Shown in pieces: positions 47,301-62,700 of a stretch of DNA of 64,000 bases. This DNA is from Mixophyes australis (Eukaryota > Chordata > Amphibia > Anura > Limnodynastidae), in assembly GCA_036250195.1 (NCBI GenBank), contig JAVHZZ010000015.1, forward strand, positions 124,001 through 188,000. The letters are read 5' to 3'. Within the stretch, counting starts at the first letter, position 1. Each line of letters starts with the position of its first letter. The position numbers were made by a program, and so were the translations under genes. The notes beneath the pieces were generated by a model. The model had not been told where the DNA came from. It was given only the letters and a program-made list of their open reading frames with translations, and made no database searches.

Positions 47301-49471
47301 ATGATTCGATTCATGATTCATGATTCATAATTCATGATTCATGATTCATAATTCATGATTCAATTCATGATTCATGATTCATGATTCAATTCATGATTCA
47401 TGATTCATGATTCAATGCATGATTCATGATTCAATTCATGATTCATGATTCGATTCATGATTCATGATTCATGATCCAATTCATGATTCATGATTCGATT
47501 CATGATTCATGATTCAATTCATGATTCATGATTCATGATTCATGATTTGATTCATGATTCATGATTTAATTCATGATTCATGATTCATGATTAAATTCAT
47601 GATTCATGATTAAATTCATGATTCATGATTCATGATTCAATTCATGATTCATGATTCATGATTCAATTCATGATTTATTTTATGATTCATGATTCAATTC
47701 ATGATTCATGATTCATGATTCAATTCATGATTCATGATTCGATTCATGATTCATGATTCAATTCATGATTCATGATTCGATTCATGATTAATGATTTATG
47801 ATTCGTTTCATGATTCATGATTCATTTCATAATTCGTGTTTTGATTCATAATTCATGATTCAATTCATTATTCATGATTCAATTCATGATTCATGATTCA
47901 ATTCATTATTCATGATTCATGATTCGATTCATGATTCTTGATTCAATTCATGATTCATGATTCATGATTCATGATTCATGATTCAATTCATGATTCATGA
48001 TTTGATTCATGATTCATGATTCAATTCATGATTCATGATTCATGATTAAATTCATGATTCATGATTCATGATTCAATTCATGATTCATGATTCATGATTC
48101 AATTCATGATTTATTTTATGATTCATGATTAAATTCATGATTCATGATTCATGATTCAATTCATGATTCATGATTCGATTCATGATTCATGATTCAATTC
48201 ATGATTCATGATTCGATTCATGATTAATGATTTATGATTCGTTTCATGATTCATGATTCATTTCATGATTCGTGTTTCCATTCATAATTCATGATTCAAT
48301 TCATGATTCATGATTCAATTCATGATTCATGATTCGATTTATTATTCATGATTCATGATTCATGATTCGATTCATGATTCTTGATTAATTTCATGATTCA
48401 TGATTCATGATTCAATTCGTGATTCATGTTTCGATTCATGTATCATTATTCGATTCATGATTCAAGATTCGATTCATGATTTAATTCATGATTCATGATT
48501 CATTTAATTCATGATTCGATTCATGATTTAATTCATGATTCATGATTCGATTTATGATTCGAGATTCATGATTCGATTCATGATTCATGATTCATGATTC
48601 AATTCATGATTCATGATTCGATTCATGATTCATGATTCAATTCATGATTTATGATTTATGATTCAATTTATGATTCAATTTATGATTCATGATTCGATTC
48701 ATGATTCATGATTCATGATTCAATTCATGATTCATGATTCGATTCATGATTCATGATTCAATTCATGATTCATGATTCGATTCATGATTCATGATTCAAT
48801 TCATGATTCATGATTTATGATTCATTTCATGATTCATGATTCAATTCATGATTCATGATTCATGATTTAATTCATGATTCATGATTCATGATTCAATTCA
48901 TGATTCATGATTCATGATTCATGATTCAATTCATGATTCATGATTCGATTCATGATTCATAATTCAATTCATGATTCATGATTTATGATTCAATTCATGA
49001 TTCAATTCATGATTCATGATTCAATTCATGATTCGAGATTCATGATTCGATTCATGATTCATGATTCAATTCATGATTCATGATTCATGATTTGATTCAT
49101 GATTCAATTCATGATTCATGATTCAATACATGATTCAATACATGATTCATTTCATGATTCATGATTTGATTCATGATTCATGATTCGAATTATGATTCAT
49201 GATTCGATTCATGATTCATGATTCATAATTCATGATTCGATTCATGATTCATGATTCATGATTCAATTCATGATTCATGATTAAATTCATGATTCATGAT
49301 TCATGATTCATGATTCGATTCATGATTCATGATTCGATTCATGATTCGATAAATGATTCATGATTCAATTCATGATTTATGATTTATGATTCAATTTATG
49401 ATTCAATTCATGATTCATGATTCATGATTCAATGCATGATTCATGATTCAATTCATGATTCATGATTCATG
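41304..49471 (+). repeat. B-block unit 1 of copy 2, expanded by the 2,358-bp duplication
   Basis: From ATTTATTTT 41304 to 49472 is 8,168 bp, against 6,689 bp in copy 1. The difference is accounted for, within a few words, by gain of a 2,358-bp tandem duplication and absence of the 903-bp one. A further 43-bp local duplication of the CAATAC pair is visible at about 42450-42520. Confidence 0.75.
42887..47602 (+). repeat. 2,358-bp tandem duplication in copy 2
   Basis: GATCCAATTTATG at 42887 and 45245, and GAGTCATG at 42918 and 45276, are 2,358 bp apart, with matching content between. Copy 1 runs straight through the equivalent position (about 15600, GATTTAATTC followed by GATTAAATTC). Copy 2 jumps back at about 45220-45245 to the start of the block. 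The jump occurs inside a run of identical 7-mers, as expected for unequal exchange or slippage. The same junction appears near 55490-55527 within the 10.25-kb duplication. Confidence 0.88.
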
Positions 49472-51333
49472 ATTTATTTTATGATTCATGATTCAATTCA
49501 TGATTCATGATTCATGATTCAATTCATGATTCATGATTCGATTCATGATTCATGATTCAATTCATGATTCATGATTCAATTCATGATTCATGATTCGATT
49601 CATGATTAATGATTTATGATTCGTTTCATGATTCATGATTCATTTCATAATTCGTGTTTTGATTCATAATTCATGATTCAATTCATGATTCATGATTCAA
49701 TTCATGATTCATGATTCAATTCATTATTCAATTCATGATTCAATTCATGATTCATGATTTATGATTCAATTCATGATTCAATTCATGATTCATGATTCAT
49801 GATTCGAGATTCATGATTCGATTCATGATTCATGATTCAATTCATGATTCATGATTCATGATTCGATTCATGATTCAATTCATGATTCATGATTCAATAC
49901 ATGATTCAATACATGATTCATGATTCGATTCATGATTCAATTCATGATTCATGATTCATGATTCGATTCATGATTCATGATTCGATTCATGATTCATGAT
50001 TCATAATTCATGATTCGATTCATGATTCATGATTCATGATTCAATTCATGATTCATGATTCAATTCATGATTCATGGTTCGATTCATGATTCATGATTCA
50101 TGATTCATGATTCATGATTCATGATTCGATTCATGATTCATGATTCATGATTCGATTCATGATTCGATCCATGATTCATGATTCAATTCATGATTTATGA
50201 TTTATGATTCAATTTATGATTCAATTCATGATTCATGATTCAATTCATGATTCATGATTCATTATTCGATTCATGATTAATGATTCAATTCATGATTCAT
50301 GATTCATTATTTAATTCATGACTCATGATTCGATTCATGATTCATGATTCAATTCATGATTCATGATTCATGATTCAATTCATGATTCGTGTTTTGATTC
50401 ATAATTCATGATTCAATTCATGATTCATGATTCAATTCATGATTCATGATTCAATTCATTATTCAATTCATGATTCAATTCATGATTCATGATTTATGAT
50501 TCAATTCATGATTCAATTCATGGTTCATGATTAAATTCATGATTCGAGATTCATGATTCGATTCATGATTCATGATTCAATTCATGATTCATGATTCATG
50601 ATTCGATTCATGATTCAATTCATGATTCATGATTCAATACATGATTCAATACATGATTCATTTCATGATTCATGATTCGATTCATGATTCATGATTCATG
50701 ATTCGATTCATGATTCATGATTCGATTCATGATTCATGATTCATAATTCATGATTCGATTCATGATTCATGATTCATGATTCAATGCATGATTCATGATT
50801 CAATTCATGATTCATGATTCGATTCATGATTCATGATTCATGATTCATGATTCATGATCCAATTCATGATTCATGATTCATGATTCGATTCATGATTCAT
50901 GATTCAATTCATGATTCATGATTTATGATTTAATTCATGATTCATGATTCATGATTCAATGCATGATTCATGATTCAATTCATGATTCATGATTCGATTC
51001 ATGATTCATGATTCATGATTCATGATTCATGATTCATGATCCAATTTATGATTCATGATTCGATTCATGAGTCATGATTCAATTCATGAATTATGATTCA
51101 TGATTCAATTCATGATTCATGATTCATGATTTGATTCATGATTCATGATTCAATTCATGATTCATGATTCATGATTAAATTCATGATTCATGATTCATGA
51201 TTCAATTCATGATTCATGATTCATGATTCAATTCATAATTTATTTTATGATTCATGATTCAATTCATGATTCATGATTCATGATTCAATTCATGATTCAT
51301 GATTCGATTCATGATTCATGATTCAATTCATGA

Positions 51334-51340
51334 TTTAGGG
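51334..51340 (+). other. TTTAGGG variant, copy 2 first member
   Basis: Counterpart of 20277-20283. Its presence here shows that the change predates the 29.5-kb duplication. It is not a telomeric repeat, because it stands alone inside satellite words. Confidence 0.9.
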
Positions 51341-53269
51341 TTCAATTCATGATTCATGATTCGATTCATGATTAATGATTTATGATTAGTTTCATGATTC
51401 ATGATTCATTTCATAATTCGTGTTTCGATTCATAATTCATGATTCAATTGATGATTCATGATTCAATTCATGATTCATGATTCGATTCATTATTCATGAT
51501 TTATGATTCATGATTCGATTCATGATTCTTGATTCATTTCATGATTCATAAATAATTTCATAATTCGTGTTTTGATTCATAATTCATGATTCAATTCATG
51601 ATTCATGATTCAATTCATGATTCATGATTCAATTCATTATTCAATTCATGATTCATTTCATGATTCATGATTTATGATTCAATTCATGATTCAATTCATG
51701 ATTCATGATTCAATTCATGATTCGAGATTCATGATTCGATTCATGATTCATGATTCAATTCATGATTCATGATTCATGATTCGATTCATGATTCAATTCA
51801 TGATTCAATACATGATTCAATACATGATTCATTTCATGATTCATGATTCGATTCATGATTCATGATTCATGATTCGATTCATAATTCATGATTCGATTCA
51901 TGATTCATGATTCATAATTCATGATTCGATTCATGATTCATGATTCATGATTCAATTCATGATTCATGATTCAATTCATGATTCATGATTCGATTCATGA
52001 TTCATGATTCATTATTCATGATTCGATTCATGATTCATGATTCATGATTCGATTTATGATTCGATTCATGATTCATGATTCAATTCATGATTTATGATTT
52101 ATGATTCAATTTATGATTCAATTCATGATTCATGATTCAATTCATGATTCATGATTCATTATTCGATTCATGATTAATGATTCAATTCATGATTCATGAT
52201 TTATTATTTAATTCATGACTCATGATTCGATTCATGATTCATGATTCAATTCATGATTCATGATTCATGATTCAATTCATGATTCATGATTCATGATTCA
52301 ATGCATAATTCATGATTCAATTCATGATTCATGATTCGATTCATGATTCATGATTCATGATTCATGATCCAATTCATGATTCATGATTCGATTCATGATT
52401 CAATTCATGATTCATGATTTATGATTCAATTCATGATTCATGATTCATGATTCAATGCATGATTCATGATTCAATTCATGATTCATGATTCGATTCATGA
52501 TTCATGATTCATGATTCATGATTCATGATCCAATTCATGATTCATGATTCGATTCATGATTCATGATTCAATTCATGATTCATGATTCATGATTCAATTA
52601 ATGATTCATGATTCATGATTTGATTCATGATTCATGATTCAATTCATGATTCATGATTCATGATTAAATTCATGATTCATGATTCATGATTCAATTCATG
52701 ATTCATGATTCATGATTCAATTCATAATTTATTTTATGATTCACGATTCAATTCATGATTCATGATTCATGATTCAATTCATGATTCATGATTCAATTCA
52801 TGATTCATGATTCGATTCATGATTAATGATTTATGATTCGTTTCATGATTCATGATTCATTTCATAATTTGTGTTTTGATTCATAATTCATGATTCAATT
52901 CATGATTCATGATTCAATTCATGATTCATGATTCAATTCATTAGTCATGATTCATGATTCATTATTCGATTCATGATTCTTGATTCATTTCATGATTCAT
53001 GATTCAATTAATGATTCATATTTCGATTCATGATTCATGATTCGATTCATGATTCATGATTCGATTCATGATTCATGATTCGATTCATGATTCATGATTC
53101 ATAATTCATGATTCATGATTCATAATTCATGATTCAATTCATGATTCATGATTCATGATTCAATTCATGATTCATGATTCATGATTCAATGCATGATTCA
53201 TGATTCATGATTCAATTCATGATTCATGATTCGATTCATGATTCATGATTCAATTCATGATTCATGATT

Positions 53270-53710
53270 CGATTCATGATTAATGATTTATGATTCGTTT
53301 CATGATTCATGATTCATTTCATAATTCGTGTTTTGATTCATAATTCATGATTCAATTCATGATTCATGATTCAATTCATGATTCATGATTCAATTCATTA
53401 TTCATGATTCATGATTCGATTTATGATTCTTGATTCAATTCATGATTCATGATTCATGATTCAATTCATGATTCATGATTCGATTCATGATTCATGATTC
53501 AATTCATGATTCATGATTCGATTCATGATTAATGATTTATGATTCGTTTCATGATTCATGATTCATTTCATAATTCGTGTTTTGATTCATAATTCATGAT
53601 TCAATTCATGATTCATGATTCAATTCATGATTCATGATTCAATTCATTATTCATGATTCATGATTCGATTTATGATTCTTGATTCAATTCATGATTCATG
53701 ATTCATGATT
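53270..53710 (+). repeat. 249-bp tandem duplication at the 10.25-kb junction
   Basis: GTGTTTTG at 53328 and 53577, and CGATTTATG at 53417 and 53666, are both 249 bp apart with the same intervening words. Copy 1 (22200-22400) and the second 10.25-kb member (63530-63720) show one unit only. It lies directly before the restart point of the 10.25-kb duplication, so both may come from one complex exchange. Confidence 0.82.
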
Positions 53711-53753
53711 CAATTCATGATTCATGATTCAATTCATGATTCATGATTCAATT

Positions 53754-56700
53754 CATTATTCAATTCATGATTCAATTCATGATTCATGATTTATGATTCA
53801 ATTCATGATTCAATTCATGATTCATGATTCAATTCATGATTCGAGATTCATGATTCGATTCATGATTCATGATTCAATTCATGATTCATGATTCATGATT
53901 CGATTCATGATTCAATTCATGATTCATGATTCAATACATGATTCAATACATGATTCATTTCATGATTCATGATTCGATTCATGATTCATGATTCATGATT
54001 CGATTCATAATTCATGATTCGATTCATGATTCATGATTCATAATTCATGATTCGATTCATGATTCATGATTCATGATTCAATTCATGATTCATGATTCAA
54101 TTCATGATTCATGATTCAATTCATGATTCATGATTCATTTTTCATGATTCGATTCATGATTCATGATTCGATTCATGATTTGATTCATGATTCATGATTC
54201 AATTCATGATTTATGATTTATGATTCAATTTATGATTCAATTCATGATTCATGATTCAATTCATGATTCATGATTCATTATTCGATTCATGATTAATGAT
54301 TCAATTCATGATTCATGATTTATTATTTAATTCATGACTCATGATTCGATTCATGATTCATGATTCAATTCATGATTCATGATTCATGATTCAATTCATG
54401 ATTCATGATTCATGATTCAATGCATAATTCATGATTCAATTCATGATTCATGATTCGATTCATGATTCATGATTCATGATTCATGATCCAATTCATGATT
54501 CATGATTCGATTCATGATTCATGATTCAATTCATGATTCATGATTTATGATTCAATTCATGATTCATGATTCATGATTCAATGCATGATTCATGATTCAA
54601 TTCATGATTCATGATTCGATTCATGATTCATGATTCATGATTCATGATTCATGATCCAATTCATGATTCATGATTCGATTCATGATTCATGATTCAATTC
54701 ATGATTCATGATTCATGATTCAATTAATGATTCATGATTCATGATTTGATTCACGATTCATGATTCAATTCATGATTCATGATTCATGATTAAATTCATG
54801 ATTCATGATTCATGATTCAATTCATGATTCATGATTCATGATTCAATTCATAATTTATTTTATGATTCACGATTCAATTCATGATTCATGATTCATGATT
54901 CAATTCATGATTCATGATTCAATTCATGATTCATGATTCGATTCATGATTAATGATTTATGATTCGTTTCATGATTCATGATTCATTTCATAATTCGTGT
55001 TTTGATTCATAATTCATGATTCAATTCATGATTCATGATTCAATTCATGATTCATGATTCAATTCATTAGTCATGATTCATGATTCATTATTCGATTCAT
55101 GATTCTTGATTCATTTCATGATTCATGATTCAATTAATGATTCATATTTCGATTCATGATTCATGATTCGATTCATGATTCATGATTCGATTCATGATTC
55201 ATGATTCGATTCATGATTCATGATTCGATTCATGATTCATGATTCATAATTCATGATTCATGATTCATAATTCATGATTCAATTCATGATTCATGATTCA
55301 TGATTCAATTCATGATTCATGATTCATGATTCAATGCATGATTCATGATTCAATTCATGATTCATGATTCGATTCATGATTCATGATTCATGATCCAATT
55401 CATGATTCATGATTCGATTCATGATTCATGATTCAATTCATGATTCATGATTCATGATTCATGATTTGATTCATGATTCATGATTTAATTCATGATTCAT
55501 GATTCATGATTCATGATTCGATTCATGAGTCATGATTCAATTCATGATTCATGATTCATGATTCAATTCATGATTCATGATTCATGATTTGATTCATGAT
55601 TCATGATTCAATTCATGATTCATGATTCATGATTAAATTCATGATTCATGATTCAATTCATGATTCATGATTCATGATTCAATTCATAATTTATTTTATG
55701 ATTCATGATTCAATTCATGATTCATGATTCATGATTCAATTCATGATTCATGATTCGATTCATGATTCATGATTCAATTCATGATTTATGGTTCAATTCA
55801 TGATTCATGATTCGATTCATGATTAATGATTTATGATTAGTTTCATGATTCATGATTCATTTCATAATTCGTGTTTCGATTCATAATTCATGATTCAATT
55901 GATGATTCATGATTCAATTCATGATTCATGATTCGATTCATTATTCATGATTTATGATTCATGATTCGATTCATGATTCTTGATTCATTTCATGATTCAT
56001 AATTCATTTCATAATTCGTGTTTTGATTCATAATTCATGATTCAATTCATGATTCATGATTCAATTCATGATTCATGATTCAATTCATTATTCAATTCAT
56101 GATTCAATTCATGATTCATGATTTATGATTCAATTCATGATTCAATTCATGATTCATGATTCAATTCATGATTCGAGATTCATGATTCGATTCATGATTC
56201 ATGATTCAATTCATGATTCATGATTCATGATTCGATTCATGATTCAATTCATGATTCATGATTCAATACATGATTCAATACATGATTCATTTCATGATTC
56301 ATGATTCGATTCATGATTCATGATTCATGATTCGATTCATAATTCATGATTCGATTCATGATTCATGATTCATAATTCATGATTCGATTCATGATTCATA
56401 ATTCATGATTCAATTCATGATTCATGATTCAATTCATGATTCATGATTCAATTCATGATTCATGATTCATTTTTCATGATTCGATTCATGATTCATGATT
56501 CGATTCATGATTTGATTCATGATTCATGATTCAATTCATGATTTATGATTTATGATTCAATTTATGATTCAATTCATGATTCATGATTCAATTCATGATT
56601 CATGATTCATTATTCGATTCATGATTAATGATTCAATTCATGATTCATGATTTATTATTTAATTCATGACTCATGATTCGATTCATGATTCATGATTCAA

Positions 56701-59700
56701 TTCATGATTCATGATTCATGATTCAATTCATGATTCATGATTCATGATTCAATGCATAATTCATGATTCAATTCATGATTCATGATTCGATTCATGATTC
56801 ATGATTCATGATTCATGATCCAATTCATGATTCATGATTCGATTCATGATTCATGATTCAATTCATGATTCATGATTTATGATTCAATTCATGATTCATG
56901 ATTCATGATTCAATGCATGATTCATGATTCAATTCATGATTCATGATTCGATTCATGATTCATGATTCATGATTCATGATTCATGATCCAATTCATGATT
57001 CATGATTCGATTCATGATTCATGATTCAATTCATGATTCATGATTCATGATTCAATTAATGATTCATGATTCATGATTTGATTCATGATTCATGATTCAA
57101 TTCATGATTCATGATTCATGATTAAATTCATGATTCATGATTCATGATTCAATTCATGATTCATGATTCATGATTCAATTCATAATTTATTTTATGATTC
57201 ACGATTCAATTCATGATTCATGATTCATGATTCAATTCATGATTCATGATTCAATTCATGATTCATGATTCGATTCATGATTAATGATTTATGATTCGTT
57301 TCATGATTCATGATTCATTTCATAATTCGTGTTTTGATTCATAATTCATGATTCCATTCATGATTCATGATTCAATTCATGATTCATGATTCAATTCATT
57401 AGTCATGATTCATGATTCATTATTCGATTCATGATTCTTGATTCATTTCATGATTCATGATTCAATTAATGATTCATATTTCGATTCATGATTCATGATT
57501 CGATTCATGATTCATGATTCGATTCATGATTCATGATTCGATTCATGATTCATGATTCGATTCATGATTCATGATTCATAATTCATGATTCATGATTCAT
57601 AATTCATGATTCAATTCATGATTCATGATTCATGATTCAATTCATGATTCATGATTCATGATTCAATGCATGATTCATGATTCAATTCATGATTCATGAT
57701 TCGATTCATGATTCATGATTCATGATCCAATTCATGATTCATGATTCGATTCATGATTCATGATTCAATTCATGATTCATGATTCATGATTCATGATTTG
57801 ATTCATGATTCATGATTTAATTCATGATTCATGATTCATGATTAAATTCATGATTCATGATTAAATTCATGATTCATGATTCATGATTCAATTCATGATT
57901 CATGATTCATGATTCAATTCATGATTTATTTTATGATTCATGATTCAATTCATGATTCATGATTCATGATTCAATTCATGATTCATGATTCGATTCATGA
58001 TTCATGATTCAATTCATGATTCATGATTCGATTCATGATTAATGATTTATGATTCGTTTCATGATTCATGATTCATTTCATAATTCGTGTTTTGATTCAT
58101 AATTCATGATTCAATTCATGATTCATGATTCAATTCATGATTCATGATTCAATTCATTATTCATGATTCATGATTCGATTCATGATTCTTGATTCAATTC
58201 ATGATTCATGATTCATGATTCATGATTCATGATTCAATTCATGATTCATGATTTGATTCATGATTCATGATTCAATTCATGATTCATGATTCATGATTAA
58301 ATTCATGATTCATGATTCATGATTCAATTCATGATTCATGATTCATGATTCAATTCATGATTTATTTTATGATTCATGATTAAATTCATGATTCATGATT
58401 CATGATTCAATTCATGATTCATGATTCGATTCATGATTCATGATTCAATTCATGATTCATGATTCGATTCATGATTAATGATTTATGATTCGTTTCATGA
58501 TTCATGATTCATTTCATGATTCGTGTTTCCATTCATAATTCATGATTCAATTCATGATTCATGATTCAATTCATGATTCATGATTCGATTTATTATTCAT
58601 GATTCATGATTCATGATTCGATTCATGATTCTTGATTAATTTCATGATTCATGATTCATGATTCAATTCGTGATTCATGTTTCGATTCATGTATCATTAT
58701 TCGATTCATGATTCAAGATTCGATTCATGATTTAATTCATGATTCATGATTCATTTAATTCATGATTCGATTCATGATTTAATTCATGATTCATGATTCG
58801 ATTTATGATTCGAGATTCATGATTCGATTCATGATTCATGATTCATGATTCAATTCATGATTCATGATTCGATTCATGATTCATGATTCAATTCATGATT
58901 TATGATTTATGATTCAATTTATGATTCAATTTATGATTCATGATTCGATTCATGATTCATGATTCATGATTCAATTCATGATTCATGATTCGATTCATGA
59001 TTCATGATTCAATTCATTATTCATGATTCGATTCATGATTCATGATTCAATTCATGATTCATGATTTTTGATTCATTTCATGATTCATGATTCAATTCAT
59101 GATTCATGATTCATGATTTAATTCATGATTCATGATTCATGATTCAATTCATGATTCATGATTCATGATTCATGATTCAATTCATGATTCATGATTCGAT
59201 TCATGATTCATAATTCAATTCATGATTCATGATTTATGATTCAATTCATGATTCAATTCATGATTCATGATTCAATTCATGATTCGAGATTCATGATTCG
59301 ATTCATGATTCATGATTCAATTCATGATTCATGATTCATGATTTGATTCATGATTCAATTCATGATTCATGATTCAATACATGATTCAATACATGATTCA
59401 TTTCATGATTCATGATTTGATTCATGATTCATGATTCGAATTATGATTCATGATTCGATTCATGATTCATGATTCATAATTCATGATTCGATTCATGATT
59501 CATGATTCATGATTCAATTCATGATTCATGATTAAATTCATGATTCATGATTCATGATTCATGATTCGATTCATGATTCATGATTCGATTCATGATTCGA
59601 TAAATGATTCATGATTCAATTCATGATTTATGATTTATGATTCAATTTATGATTCAATTCATGATTCATGATTCATGATTCAATGCATGATTCATGATTC

Positions 59701-62700
59701 AATTCATGATTCATGATTCATGATTTATTTTATGATTCATGATTCAATTCATGATTCATGATTCATGATTCAATTCATGATTCATGATTCGATTCATGAT
59801 TCATGATTCAATTCATGATTCATGATTCAATTCATGATTCATGATTCGATTCATGATTAATGATTTATGATTCGTTTCATGATTCATGATTCATTTCATA
59901 ATTCGTGTTTTGATTCATAATTCATGATTCAATTCATGATTCATGATTCAATTCATGATTCATGATTCAATTCATTATTCAATTCATGATTCAATTCATG
60001 ATTCATGATTTATGATTCAATTCATGATTCAATTCATGATTCATGATTCATGATTCGAGATTCATGATTCGATTCATGATTCATGATTCAATTCATGATT
60101 CATGATTCATGATTCGATTCATGATTCAATTCATGATTCATGATTCAATACATGATTCAATACATGATTCATGATTCGATTCATGATTCAATTCATGATT
60201 CATGATTCATGATTCGATTCATGATTCATGATTCGATTCATGATTCATGATTCATAATTCATGATTCGATTCATGATTCATGATTCATGATTCAATTCAT
60301 GATTCATGATTCAATTCATGATTCATGGTTCGATTCATGATTCATGATTCATGATTCATGATTCATGATTCATGATTCGATTCATGATATATGATTCATG
60401 ATTCGATTCATGATTCGATCCATGATTCATGATTCAATTCATGATTTATGATTTATGATTCAATTTATGATTCAATTCATGATTCATGATTCAATTCATG
60501 ATTCATGATTCATTATTCGATTCATGATTAATGATTCAATTCATGATTCATGATTCATTATTTAATTCATGACTCATGATTCGATTCATGATTCATGATT
60601 CAATTCATGATTCATGATTCATGATTCAATTCATGATTCGTGTTTTGATTCATAATTCATGATTCAATTCATGATTCATGATTCAATTCATGATTCATGA
60701 TTCAATTCATTATTCAATTCATGATTCAATTCATGATTCATGATTTATGATTCAATTCATGATTCAATTCATGGTTCATGATTAAATTCATGATTCGAGA
60801 TTCATGATTCGATTCATGATTCATGATTCAATTCATGATTCATGATTCATGATTCGATTCATGATTCAATTCATGATTCATGATTCAATACATGATTCAA
60901 TACATGATTAATTTCATGATTCATGATTCGATTCATGATTCATGATTCATGATTCGATTCATGATTCATGATTCGATTCATGATTCATGATTCATAATTC
61001 ATGATTCGATTCATGATTCATGATTCATGATTCAATGCATGATTCATGATTCAATTCATGATTCATGATTCGATTCATGATTCATGATTCATGATTCATG
61101 ATTCATGATCCAATTCATGATTCATGATTCATGATTCGATTCATGATTCATGATTCAATTCATGATTCATGATTTATGATTTAATTCATGATTCATGATT
61201 CATGATTCAATGCATGATTCATGATTCAATTCATGATTCATGATTCGATTCATGATTCATGATTCATGATTCATGATTCATGATTCATGATCCAATTTAT
61301 GATTCATGATTCGATTCATGAGTCATGATTCAATTCATGAATTATGATTCATGATTCAATTCATGATTCATGATTCATGATTTGATTCATGATTCATGAT
61401 TCAATTCATGATTCATGATTCATGATTAAATTCATGATTCATGATTCATGATTCAATTCATGATTCATGATTCATGATTCAATTCATAATTTATTTTATG
61501 ATTCATGATTCAATTCATGATTCATGATTCATGATTCAATTCATGATTCATGATTCGATTCATGATTCATGATTCAATTCATGATTTAGGGTTCAATTCA
61601 TGATTCATGATTCGATTCATGATTAATGATTTATGATTAGTTTCATGATTCTTGATTCATTTCATAATTCGTGTTTCGATTCATAATTCATGATTCAATT
61701 GATGATTCATGATTCAATTCATGATTCATGATTCGATTCATTATTCATGATTTATGATTCATGATTCGATTCATGATTCTTGATTCATTTCATGATTCAT
61801 AAATAATTTCATAATTCGTGTTTTGATTCATAATTCATGATTCAATTCATGATTCATGATTCAATTCATGATTCATGATTCAATTCATTATTCAATTCAT
61901 GATTCATTTCATGATTCATGATTTATGATTCAATTCATGATTCATGATTCAATTCATGATTCGAGATTCATGATTCGATTCATGATTCATGATTCAATTC
62001 ATGATTCATGATTCATGATTCGATTCATGATTCAATTCATGATTCAATACATGATTCAATACATGATTCATTTCATGATTCATGATTCGATTCATGATTC
62101 ATGATTCATGATTCGATTCATAATTCATGATTCGATTCATGATTCATGATTCATAATTCATGATTCGATTCATGATTCATGATTCATGATTCAATTCATG
62201 ATTCATGATTCAATTCATGATTCATGATTCGATTCATGATTCATGATTCATTATTCATGATTCGATTCATGATTCATGATTCATGATTCGATTTATGATT
62301 CGATTCATGATTCATGATTCAATTCATGATTTATGATTTATGATTCAATTTATGATTCAATTCATGATTCATGATTCAATTCATGATTCATGATTCATTA
62401 TTCGATTCATGATTAATGATTCAATTCATGATTCATGATTTATTATTTAATTCATGACTCATGATTCGATTCATGATTCATGATTCAATTCATGATTCAT
62501 GATTCATGATTCAATTCATGATTCATGATTCATGATTCAATGCATAATTCATGATTCAATTCATGATTCATGATTCGATTCATGATTCATGATTCATGAT
62601 TCATGATCCAATTCATGATTCATGATTCGATTCATGATTCAATTCATGATTCATGATTTATGATTCAATTCATGATTCATGATTCATGATTCAATGCATG

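Larger units (their letters stand above)
43477..53753 (+). repeat. First member of a tandem duplication of about 10.25 kb
   Basis: This interval is repeated immediately downstream. CATTATTCAATTC at 43477 pairs with 53754, CAATAC at 43655 with 53932 (offset 10,277), TTTAGGG at 51334 with 61585 (offset 10,251) and CAATGC at 53187 with 63445 (offset 10,258). Offsets change only by word-sized steps. The member spans most of B unit 1 and the first part of B unit 2 of copy 2. Copy 1 contains the equivalent sequence only once. Confidence 0.87.
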
